Below, one piece after another: positions 44,293 through 51,574 of a stretch of DNA of 64,000 nucleotides; position 1 is the first letter of the stretch; each line of letters opens with the position of its first letter. The notes under the pieces are model-generated. The model saw nothing but the letters and a program-made list of their open reading frames with translations, made no database searches and had not been told where the DNA came from. This DNA comes from DASWOJ01 sp964242415 (GTDB lineage: Bacteria > Pseudomonadota > Alphaproteobacteria > Acetobacterales > Acetobacteraceae), in contig CAXTAT010000007.1 of assembly GCA_964242415.1 (NCBI GenBank), positions 62,001 to 126,000 of the forward strand, in the 5' to 3' direction. Both the position numbers and the translations under genes were made by a program.

Positions 44293-46428
44293 TCATACGG
44301 CCCGGTCCAGGCGGACGGCGCAGGCCTTGTACTCGGGGATGCGGGATACCGGATCGAGCGCGGCGTTGGTCAGCCGGTTGGCGGCACCCTCACCGCCCCA
44401 GTGGAACGGCACGAACACGGTGTCGCGCCGGATGTCGCGCGACAGGCGGGCCGCCATGCTGGACGTGCCGCGCCGGGTGGTGAGGCGCACCTGGTCGCCG
44501 GCGCCGATGCCGTGCTGCCGGGCGGTGTCGGGGTGGATCTCGGCGAACGCGCCGGGTTCGGCGGCGGCCAGCTCGGGCACCCGGCGGGTCTGGGTGCCGG
44601 ACTGGTACTGCGCCATCAGCCGCCCAGTGGTCAGGATCAGCGGGAAGTCGGCGCAGGGCTGCTCGGCCGCGCCATGGTACTCCACGGCATGGAAGCGGGC
44701 GCGGCCATCCGGGTGGGCGAAATGGTCCAGGAACAGCCGTGGGGTGCCGCCATGCGGCGTGGCGTCCGGGCCGGCGTCGGGGCAGGGCCAGAACACCCCG
44801 GCCTCGGCCTGGATATGGTCCCAGCTTGCCCCGGAGTAGTCGGCGATGCCGCCTGCCGTGGCCCGGCGGAACTCGGTGCCGGTCGTCGCCGCGTCGCCGC
44901 TGAAGTGTCCGCCAGCGCCCAGCCGCTCCGCGATCCCGGCAATCACCTGCAGGTCGGTCCGCACGCCGGGCGGCATCGGCTTCGCCTGGCGGCGCAGCAG
45001 GATGCGGCCCTCCAGGTTGGTCATCGTGCCGCTTTCCTCGGCCCACTGCGCCACCGGCAGCACGACATCGGCGATGGCCGCGGTCTCGGACAGGAAGGGG
45101 TCGGCCACCACGAGCAACTCGGCGTCCTGCAGGTGCGCCTTCACCGCCTCGGCGTCCGGGGCGGACACCAGCAGGTTGCAGGCGAACACCAGTAGGCCGC
45201 GGATGCGGGCGCCCTCGTTGCCGATCGACCCCAGCAACTCGCACGCCGACAGGCCCGGCTGCGGCAGGCTGTGCGGGTCCACGCCCCAAACGGCCGCGAC
45301 CTCCGCCCGGTGCTGCGGGTTGGCCAGGTGGCGGTAGCCCGGCAGTTGGTCGGTCTTCTGCCCATGCTCCCGCCCGCCCTGGCCGTTGCCCTGGCCGGTC
45401 AGGGTGCCCCAGCCGCTGCCGGCCCGGCCAGGCAGACCCAATGCGAGTGCGAGGTTGATGAAGGCCATTGCGTTGTCCACGCCATGGCTCTGCTGCTCCG
45501 AGCCGCGGCCGGACAGGATGATGGCGCGGCCACCCTCGGCGCGTGCGGCCTCGCCGAGCAGCACCGCCGCGCGCTCCACGTCGCGGGCGGGAACGCCGGT
45601 GATGCGCTCCACCCGGTCGGGCCAGTAGCTGGCGACGATGCGGCGCACCCGGTCCCAGCCCTCGGTGCGGGCCTCGATGTAGTCGGGGTCGATCAGCCGC
45701 CGGGTGATGGCGACGTTCAGCAGGCCGTTGGCGAGTGCTGCGTCGGTGCCCGGGGTCAGCGGCAGGTGCAGGGTGGCGGCGCGGGCGGTGGCGGTGCGGC
45801 GCGGGTCGGTGACGATCAGGTGTGCGCCGTGGGCGCGGCCCTCGTCGAACCACTGCATGATGGGCGGCATGGTCTCGGCCGGGTTGCCGCCGCTGACCAG
45901 CACGCAGTCGGCGGCGGCGATGTCGGCGATGGGGAACGGCATGCCGCGGTCCAGCCCGAACGCGCGCTGCCCGGCGGCGGCCGAGGACGCCATGCAGAAC
46001 CGGCCGTTGTAGTCGATGTTGGCGGTGCCCAACGCCACACGGGCGAACTTGCCCAGCGCGTAGGCTTTCTCGTTGGTCAGGCCGCCGCCGCCGAATACCG
46101 CGACGGCGTCCACCCCGGCCTCGGCTTGGATGGAGCGGATGCCGGCGGCCACACGGTCCAGCGCCTCGTCCCAGGTGGCCGGGCGCAACGGCGCGTCCTT
46201 GCGGTCCCGCAGCATGGGGGTGAGCAGGCGGTCGGGGCTGTCGAGGAGCGTGGCGGCGGTCCAGCCCTTGCGGCACAGGCCGCCGCGGTTGGTCGGGAAG
46301 TCGCGCGACTCGACGGCCCAGGAAGCGGCGTCGCCAATGCCGGTCTGGACGACATTCATGCCGCATTGCAGGGCGCAATACGGGCAATGCGTGGCGGTGC
46401 CCGTCGTGACCGGGGTGTTGCTGTCCAT
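44293..46428 (-). CDS. nasA: Assimilatory nitrate reductase catalytic subunit
   Basis: NasA reduces nitrate to nitrite at a molybdopterin guanine dinucleotide centre. The 711-residue protein has the N-terminal [4Fe-4S] ligands C15, C18, C22 and C52 (CPYCALQCG...LCRKGW), molybdopterin oxidoreductase segments (GGGGLTNEKAYALGKFAR, VSGGNPAETMPP) and a C-terminal dinucleotide-binding domain. It lacks the extra C-terminal BFD [2Fe-2S] domain of the longer enzymes. With the unknown small gene, nirB and nirD it forms an assimilation operon. No nitrate transporter is in the window. Confidence 0.95.
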   Translation of the reverse strand: MDSNTPVTTGTATHCPYCALQCGMNVVQTGIGDAASWAVESRDFPTNRGGLCRKGWTAATLLDSPDRLLTPMLRDRKDAPLRPATWDEALDRVAAGIRSIQAEAGVDAVAVFGGGGLTNEKAYALGKFARVALGTANIDYNGRFCMASSAAAGQRAFGLDRGMPFPIADIAAADCVLVSGGNPAETMPPIMQWFDEGRAHGAHLIVTDPRRTATARAATLHLPLTPGTDAALANGLLNVAITRRLIDPDYIEARTEGWDRVRRIVASYWPDRVERITGVPARDVERAAVLLGEAARAEGGRAIILSGRGSEQQSHGVDNAMAFINLALALGLPGRAGSGWGTLTGQGNGQGGREHGQKTDQLPGYRHLANPQHRAEVAAVWGVDPHSLPQPGLSACELLGSIGNEGARIRGLLVFACNLLVSAPDAEAVKAHLQDAELLVVADPFLSETAAIADVVLPVAQWAEESGTMTNLEGRILLRRQAKPMPPGVRTDLQVIAGIAERLGAGGHFSGDAATTGTEFRRATAGGIADYSGASWDHIQAEAGVFWPCPDAGPDATPHGGTPRLFLDHFAHPDGRARFHAVEYHGAAEQPCADFPLILTTGRLMAQYQSGTQTRRVPELAAAEPGAFAEIHPDTARQHGIGAGDQVRLTTRRGTSSMAARLSRDIRRDTVFVPFHWGGEGAANRLTNAALDPVSRIPEYKACAVRLDRAV

Positions 46429-46584
46429 CAGGCCTATCGCGCCGTTGTCATGGGGAGCTTGTGCACGGGGGCAGGATTTAGGGCAGCGGTTCGGTCCCTG
46501 CCAGAACCAAAGGGCAGACGGATCGTCGGATTCCGTCCATACCGGCCAGGAACCGCCGCTTTCGCAGGCTTTTGCTGTTTAACG

Positions 46585-46599
46585 GCCTAAATATTAGGC
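46585..46599. promoter_or_regulatory. Palindromic candidate operator upstream of nasA
   Basis: GCCTAA-ATA-TTAGGC is a perfect 6 bp inverted repeat with a 3-base spacer in an AT-rich island. It lies about 157 bp upstream of the nasA start and 29 bp downstream of the tetR stop. It may be a regulator site for nasA; TetR binding is an inference from proximity only. Confidence 0.4.
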
Positions 46600-46627
46600 A
46601 TTATCGAAGCGGATCGTGAAAAGCAGG

Positions 46628-47323
46628 TTACGGCTGGGCGCCGGGTATCGCTCGCAAAAACATCACGGCACTGGCCTGGCACCAGGCTGCGAGCGCATCG
46701 TCATCCAGCCGCTCGCCCAGGCCGAGAGCCCGGGCTTGCGGTCCCGCAAGCACCAGGTGCTGGAATTGTTCCGCGAGGAACGCCAGGTCGGCGGGACTGG
46801 CATCCGGGCGATGCCGCTGCAGCAGGCGGCACAGCCGTTCGATGCCGACACGGGCGCCGCCGTCCCGCAACGCGACGGCAAGATCGGGAAACCGTCCGGC
46901 CTCCGCCACCACAAGGCGATACAACGCCAGCGCCGAGGGAGTCATGGCCACGGCCAGCATGTGCCGGCCAGCCGTCAGCAATGCGGCCTCCAGCGACGGC
47001 GCGCCCTCCATCGCCGCGTCGAAGCCGGTCAGCCAGGCGCCGATCAGCCGCTGCACGACGGCGAGGAACACTGCATCCTTGTCGGGGAACCGCGCATACA
47101 GCGTACGCTTGGACACGCCGGCCTTGGCCGAGATCGCCTCGATGCTGGTCGCCGCGAAGCCGTTCCGCAGGAACAACTCGGCAGCGGCGTCCAGAATGCG
47201 GACCGCAAGTTCCGCCGACCCGGCGGTCGTCGGCCGGCCGCCGGTACGGGGCCGGTCAGTAGTAATAGCGGTACGGGTGCGGCCGGTAGTAGCCGCCGCC
47301 AGTTGGGACGACGATGCAGCCAC
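46628..47323 (-). CDS. TetR/AcrR family transcriptional regulator
   Basis: This protein of up to 231 residues has the TetR helix-turn-helix: RILDAAAELFLRNGFAATSIEAISAKAGVSKRTLYARFPDKDAVF. The C-terminal half is an all-helix ligand domain. The N-terminal start is unclear. GTG 47323 lies inside the upstream lipoprotein gene, and no ATG, GTG or TTG occurs between its end and the HTH. An ATT start near 47265 would give ITTDRPRTGGRP. It is upstream of nasA on the same strand. Confidence 0.85.
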   Translation of the reverse strand: MAASSSQLAAATTGRTRTAITTDRPRTGGRPTTAGSAELAVRILDAAAELFLRNGFAATSIEAISAKAGVSKRTLYARFPDKDAVFLAVVQRLIGAWLTGFDAAMEGAPSLEAALLTAGRHMLAVAMTPSALALYRLVVAEAGRFPDLAVALRDGGARVGIERLCRLLQRHRPDASPADLAFLAEQFQHLVLAGPQARALGLGERLDDDALAAWCQASAVMFLRAIPGAQP

Positions 47324-47396
47324 CCAGCGTGGCGGCGATGCCGAACGCGGCCAGGATCCGGATGAACCGGCGGCGCGCGCGGGGTTGGATGCTCAT
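47256..47396 (-). CDS. Tiny lipoprotein with a Tyr-rich tail
   Basis: This 46-residue protein has ATG 47396 preceded by a perfect AGGAGG ribosome site. The N-terminus is basic (RARRRFIR), followed by a hydrophobic stretch and lipobox L-G-G-C (Cys27). The short mature part is rich in Gly and Tyr (GGGYYRPHPYRYYY). The ribosome site, lipobox and short length support a real small outer-membrane lipoprotein. Its 3' end overlaps the long form of the tetR gene by 68 bp. Confidence 0.7.
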   Translation of the reverse strand: MSIQPRARRRFIRILAAFGIAATLGGCIVVPTGGGYYRPHPYRYYY

Positions 47397-47686
47397 GGGT
47401 AGGACCTCCTGATGAAACGCCATCCTTATACGGAAACGCGCCTGGTGCGTTGCATTACAGAGTGTAAGAAAATCGTGTCCCGCTGCCTTAATCTGGCTTC
47501 ACGTTGGGCGCTGATGCCCGGTGCGCCACCTGCGGGCAGCGCCGGCGGGGCGCGGAACGGGCTGGGACCCCTGTCCTCCTGGCGCCTGATCGTGCTCCAC
47601 CAGGCCCTATCCGGGTTTGCAACGCGGACCCGCCTGGATATAACCCGCCGCAATCCGGCCGGGCCTGATCGGTTCTTAGGAGGGTC

Positions 47687-49288
47687 GTGGACACACTCAG
47701 TATCATCCTGCCGGCAAGTCGGCCCAAGGCGCTCAGCCTGTTGCTCAACCAGGTCCTGAACGGCGATGACGCTGTCCTGATCGTCGAGGGCGACGAAGGG
47801 CCTGGCCTGCTCGACGAGGCGGCATTGCAATTGGCGGCCCGGCACCACCGGGTGCTGCGGGCCGCTGCGGCAGGACCGGGTGGTTTGGGCCTGTCGGGGT
47901 TGATGGCCCAGGTTGCCGGCCAACCGAACCTGACCGCCCAGGACGACGCCGTACTGGAGCTTGGCTTCCGGATGCTCACCGTTCCGGATGAGACGTGCGC
48001 CCAGATCGTGCTGCTGGTCAGCGGTGCCCAGGCGCTGCAGCGCAAGACCCTTCGCTACATCCAGTTCGCCTGCGAGACCGGCGCAAGCCTGCGGCTGGTT
48101 CTGGTGGGCGAGCCCGGCCTGATGGAGGTGCTGGGCTGGGAGGCGGCAGACTTCCTCCATGCGCGCCTGGGTTCGCGTCCAGTGATTGCCGTTGAAGCGC
48201 CGGAGCCGGGGGCGGCGTTGCCGGGATCGGCGGCCCGGGCCGGCACGGTCTCAGCGGAGCGGCCGTGGCATGGCGGGATGCCGCAGGCCGGCCGGGTCGC
48301 GCCAGCAACCTCCAGGGCGCGGTGGTTGGCCGGCGGAGCCGTGCTTGGGCTGGCGGTCGTGCTGGGCGTGGCAGCAGTCGCGCTCGGCGTGCGGCCCGAT
48401 CGTCTTGGAGGGCCTGCATCGGGTTCAGGGCCGGCGGTGATCGATGGCGCGGCAACCGGAGCAGCGATTGCAGTCACCCAGGCTGCCCCGAGCCAGGCTG
48501 CCCCAAACAAGGCTGTTCCGGCCCCGGCTTCCCCGCCGGATCGCACGGTCAGGGCTGACCCAATCGCGCCGTCATTAGCAACGCAGGACGCAGCCGCACG
48601 GCCGGCCTCGCCGGCGCCGACTTCGCGGAGGGATACCTCGCCGGTGCCGACTTTGCAGGCGACGGACCTAGCGCCAGGCCAGTCCGCCAACCCGAGCCGG
48701 ACGATCCCGCCGCCCGACCCAGCCTCCTCCCCTGCACAGGACCCGGCTGCACAGGAGGTGCCCTCCGCACAACTGCCGCCGGCCACGGCAACAGCGGGCA
48801 CAGCCGCTGTTCCCGATAGGCCCGCCCCGCCGCCTCATGCCGCAGCCTCGCTGCCCGACGAGGCCGTCGCCGCACCGCCGCCGCCGCCGCATATCAGCCG
48901 AAGAGCGGCATCGCGACAGGCGGATGCGCCCGCCAGGGAGGCGCAGCATGACAGCGAGGCGCCGCAGGAGACGCCACGGCGAGACGTGGCCACGACGCCG
49001 CATACCCCGGCCCGGATAGTGAGCCTGCGTCCCCGCGCTCCCGAGGACCGCGCTTCGGAGACCCGCGTTTCGGACGCTCGCGACGACCTTCCGCTTCCGC
49101 CGCCATTCGCACGACGCCCGCGTCATGCCGCGCCACGGCCCGTGCCGTTTGCGTCCAGGCTGCCTGACCTGGAGCCGCCCGACCTGGGGCCGCCTGAGCC
49201 TGTGCGGGAACCTGTGCGGGCCCAACCCTACATCGGCACCTTCGGTTTGGACTCCAACGGCCTGCGGTCATTCCACCCTGGCCAATGA
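47687..49288 (+). CDS. Membrane protein with a degenerate ExeA/AAA-like domain and long Pro-rich tail
   Basis: In this 533-residue protein, residues 1-170 look like the ExeA/GspA-type AAA fold used to place secretion machinery. The P-loop position reads EGDEGPGL (34-41) with no Lys-Ser/Thr, and the Walker B position reads IVLLVSGAQAL (about 107-117) with Ser-Gly for Asp-Glu. It is therefore probably not an ATPase. A membrane helix (about 213-237) is followed by ~290 residues of Pro/Ala-rich low-complexity sequence. A TAGGAGGG site precedes GTG 47687. The role is unknown; a scaffold or envelope spanner is plausible. Confidence 0.68.
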   Translation: MDTLSIILPASRPKALSLLLNQVLNGDDAVLIVEGDEGPGLLDEAALQLAARHHRVLRAAAAGPGGLGLSGLMAQVAGQPNLTAQDDAVLELGFRMLTVPDETCAQIVLLVSGAQALQRKTLRYIQFACETGASLRLVLVGEPGLMEVLGWEAADFLHARLGSRPVIAVEAPEPGAALPGSAARAGTVSAERPWHGGMPQAGRVAPATSRARWLAGGAVLGLAVVLGVAAVALGVRPDRLGGPASGSGPAVIDGAATGAAIAVTQAAPSQAAPNKAVPAPASPPDRTVRADPIAPSLATQDAAARPASPAPTSRRDTSPVPTLQATDLAPGQSANPSRTIPPPDPASSPAQDPAAQEVPSAQLPPATATAGTAAVPDRPAPPPHAAASLPDEAVAAPPPPPHISRRAASRQADAPAREAQHDSEAPQETPRRDVATTPHTPARIVSLRPRAPEDRASETRVSDARDDLPLPPPFARRPRHAAPRPVPFASRLPDLEPPDLGPPEPVREPVRAQPYIGTFGLDSNGLRSFHPGQ

Positions 49289-49402
49289 TGCGCGTCGGCA
49301 GCCTCCGCCTGCAGGCCACGCCGGCTCTCGCTCAACCGAAGCCCGCATGACCGGTTCCTGGGTATCCGGCTCGGGCGCTCACACCAACGAATAGAGGCCA
49401 GC

Positions 49403-49660
49403 ATGAAGCATTACATCGCCGCGTTGAGCATCGCCCTGCTCGCCTTTCCAGCGGCGGCCCAGCCCATTATCATCCCATTGCAGCGGCAACGGCAGGCTGA
49501 GCCGCCGCCGCCGCCGCCCTCGCCCGTCCCGGTTGCCCCACCCCAGGCGGCAGCAAATCCCCTGGCGGGTCAGAGTGCTGCCGGCAATGTCCCGGGGACC
49601 AGCGCCGCCAGCCGGCCTGGCGCGGGGGGCGATCCAGCGCCGCGGACTGCGCCGCAATAA
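49403..49660 (+). CDS. Small secreted Pro-rich protein
   Basis: This 85-residue protein has a clear signal peptide (MKHYIAALSIALLAFPAAAQ). A run of Pro residues and Gly/Ala-rich sequence follow. An AGAGG site precedes the ATG. No family is recognised. It is 114 bp after the ExeA-like gene, so it could share its transcript. Confidence 0.55.
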   Translation: MKHYIAALSIALLAFPAAAQPIIIPLQRQRQAEPPPPPPSPVPVAPPQAAANPLAGQSAAGNVPGTSAASRPGAGGDPAPRTAPQ

Positions 49661-49688
49661 CGGCGTCCGGCCGCAGCCGGGCCGTCCA

Positions 49689-49979
49689 CTAGAGCCAGTG
49701 GCCCGGCACCCAGACTGAGTCCTTGTCAGACTGCTTCCAGTATCCGTCCTGCCAAAGCGTGCCGTGCCCGGCCCGTTCGACCCAGCGGCCAGGCACCGTC
49801 ACGTAGCTGGACCCGTCCCAGTCAAAGTGCCCCGGCTGCCAGATCAGCGAAACGTCGGACTGCGGCGGCTCTGGCACCAGTTCGGCAAAGGCCGGCGGCA
49901 CTGGAGGGTGGGTCGTATAGGTGCCGGCACAGCCGAGCAGCAGCAGGCATAGCATGGACGGGATCGCAGGATGCGTCAT
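49689..49979 (-). CDS. Lipoprotein with WxxGxW-type repeats
   Basis: This 96-residue protein has a signal and lipobox (LLLLGC17). Aromatic repeats follow: IWQPGHFDWDG, VPGRWVERAG, WQDGYWKQ and VWVPGHW. These P-G-[HR]-[FW] and W-x-x-G-x-W units are like the YXWGXW/BcpO group of envelope lipoproteins. Function is unknown. It is convergent with the small Pro-rich gene. Confidence 0.75.
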   Translation of the reverse strand: MTHPAIPSMLCLLLLGCAGTYTTHPPVPPAFAELVPEPPQSDVSLIWQPGHFDWDGSSYVTVPGRWVERAGHGTLWQDGYWKQSDKDSVWVPGHWL

Positions 49980-50452
49980 GGGCGTCTCCTAGACATGAAA
50001 AAGCCCGCATGGACCGCCGGCTCCAATACCGCCAGTGCGCGGCAGCGGTCTTGCGCTTACCAAACTGGACCCGTGGCAGTCAGCGCCGTGCGCGGCAAGG
50101 TCCGCATGCTGGATGCGCCGGGCACATAGCCGGCGGGGGCGTGACCTCAGACACCTCGCCGCCAGCCGGCGAGCGGCCCTGCAATGTCAGACTGGTGAAG
50201 TCTTGTCGATGACGTGAATCACGGCGTCGGCAATGATGGGGTCGATGGCATCATAGGTCATGCGCAAAATCCCGTGCAGTCGCAGCCGGCGTGGCTGCAC
50301 CTCGTTCTGGGGATAGCGCCTGCGTACCGCTCCCTTCAAGATCGCCTTCGTTTCTGCAACGCACAGACGAACAGTCGCGCAAGGCTCGAAGCGCAAGCGC
50401 TTGCTTGCAGCTGGCGCCATTTGCCTGGGCGCAAGGTGCTGCGCCGCCCGGG
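49980..50452. other. Intergenic region, no supported gene
   Basis: The 473 bp stretch holds weak frames only. A 77-residue frame on the minus strand (50187-50420) lacks a ribosome site and family match. A 12 bp perfect palindrome GCAAGCGCTTGC (50393-50404) is present. Confidence 0.4.
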
Positions 50453-50695
50453 TTACTTCGGCGCGGTAGGCTGGGCTGGCTGGGCGCTTACCGGGTCCAC
50501 CGTTGGTCGGGCATTGGCGGGCCGTTGGTTTTCGTCCAACTGGCCGCGGTTGAGCGTGTCCACCTTGTCGTCACCGGTGCTGTTACCGGCGTCGTTGCTC
50601 TTGTCCACGTTGCTTTGCGGCGCATCGGCGTTGGCGGCCAGCGCCGGGGCGGCGAGCAAGGACATGGCCAGGCCTGCAGCGGCGATTAATTTCAT
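50453..50695 (-). CDS. Small secreted hydrophilic protein
   Basis: This 80-residue protein has a signal peptide (MKLIAAAGLAMSLLAAPALA). A short acidic, Asn/Asp-rich mature part follows (NADAPQSNVDKSNDAGNSTGDDKVD) with a Pro tail. A GGAG site precedes the start. The composition suggests an unfolded periplasmic protein. No family recognised. Confidence 0.6.
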   Translation of the reverse strand: MKLIAAAGLAMSLLAAPALAANADAPQSNVDKSNDAGNSTGDDKVDTLNRGQLDENQRPANARPTVDPVSAQPAQPTAPK

Positions 50696-50784
50696 GATTG
50701 GGTTCTCCTGCCGGGCTAACGCGGCCACCCTGGCGGCGTTGCACGGCGGCTGGGGCGGGCATGGTGGTGGGGGCTTGGCGGGCG

Positions 50785-51525
50785 ATGGTGGTGGGGCGGG
50801 TGATGGCGGTCGGGCTGGCGGTGTTGCTCGGCGCCTGCACGACGTTCCGTCCGGTGCCGCCGGTGGTGCCGCTGCCGGCGGATGTGGCGTTCGCTTGGCC
50901 GATCGTGCTCGACCAGGCGGTGGACGGCGCCGGACATGTGGACTTCCGCGCCTTGCAGGCCGTGCACGGGGCGCTGGACATCGCCGTCGCGGCGGTGGCG
51001 GCGACGGACCTGCAGGCGTTGCCGGACCAGCGGGCGCGGCTGGCCTTCTTGATCAACACCAGCAACACGTTGTGGGTGTACGACGTGGTCCGCGGCGGCA
51101 TCCCGGACCGGCTGGGCGCCGTGGGCCGGGCCGACCTGATGCGGCTGACCCAGTTCGATGTGGCGGGGCAGCCCCGCAGCCTCGTGGGACTGTGGCGGGA
51201 CGTGATCATGCCGCTCGCGTCCGGCCCCGGCGGCGACTGGCGGGTGCCGCTGGCGCTGTATTGCCCGGCGGTGTCCTGCCCCCGGCTGGCGCGCACGCCC
51301 TATACGGCGGAGGGGTTGGACGCACAGTTGGACGCGGCGGCGCGGCGGTTCATCGGCGACCCGGCCAACGTGGCGGTGGACCCGGCCGCCCCCATCGTGC
51401 GGGTGAGTGCGTTGCTGGCCCGGACGCCGGGGCTGCGGGCGACGCTGGAGCGGTATGGGGCAGCGGCGCCGGAGGGTTACCGGATCGAAGGGATGGCGTT
51501 CGACTGGACCGTGCCAGCGCCGTAG
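50785..51525 (+). CDS. DUF547-domain lipoprotein
   Basis: This 246-residue protein has a lipobox LLGAC near residue 18 and a DUF547 domain. Characteristic sequences are QRARLAFLINTSNTLWVYDVV (the LAFWINxYN motif with W replaced by L), CPAVSCPRLARTPYT (the CxSxSCPxL motif) and ALYCPAVSCP. The family is widespread in proteobacteria and of unknown function, with a papain-like fold suggested. Several in-frame starts (50761, 50785, 50803) are possible; 50785 gives a normal lipoprotein signal. Confidence 0.8.
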   Translation: MVVGRVMAVGLAVLLGACTTFRPVPPVVPLPADVAFAWPIVLDQAVDGAGHVDFRALQAVHGALDIAVAAVAATDLQALPDQRARLAFLINTSNTLWVYDVVRGGIPDRLGAVGRADLMRLTQFDVAGQPRSLVGLWRDVIMPLASGPGGDWRVPLALYCPAVSCPRLARTPYTAEGLDAQLDAAARRFIGDPANVAVDPAAPIVRVSALLARTPGLRATLERYGAAAPEGYRIEGMAFDWTVPAP

Positions 51526-51574
51526 GCAACCCGGCGCGTTGACGCCCTCCGCCGCTTCAACGGCGGCCTGCCGC

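Noticed and set aside
44390..46387. 665-codon frame opposite/shifted to nasA
   Set aside because: It shares the strand with nasA but in another frame, with an Arg/Pro/His-heavy composition and no motif.
49500..49545. Simple-sequence CCG run
   Set aside because: It encodes the Pro run of the small secreted protein and is ordinary coding repeat, not a separate element.
50187..50420. 77-codon minus-strand frame
   Set aside because: No ribosome site, family match or coupling to neighbours.
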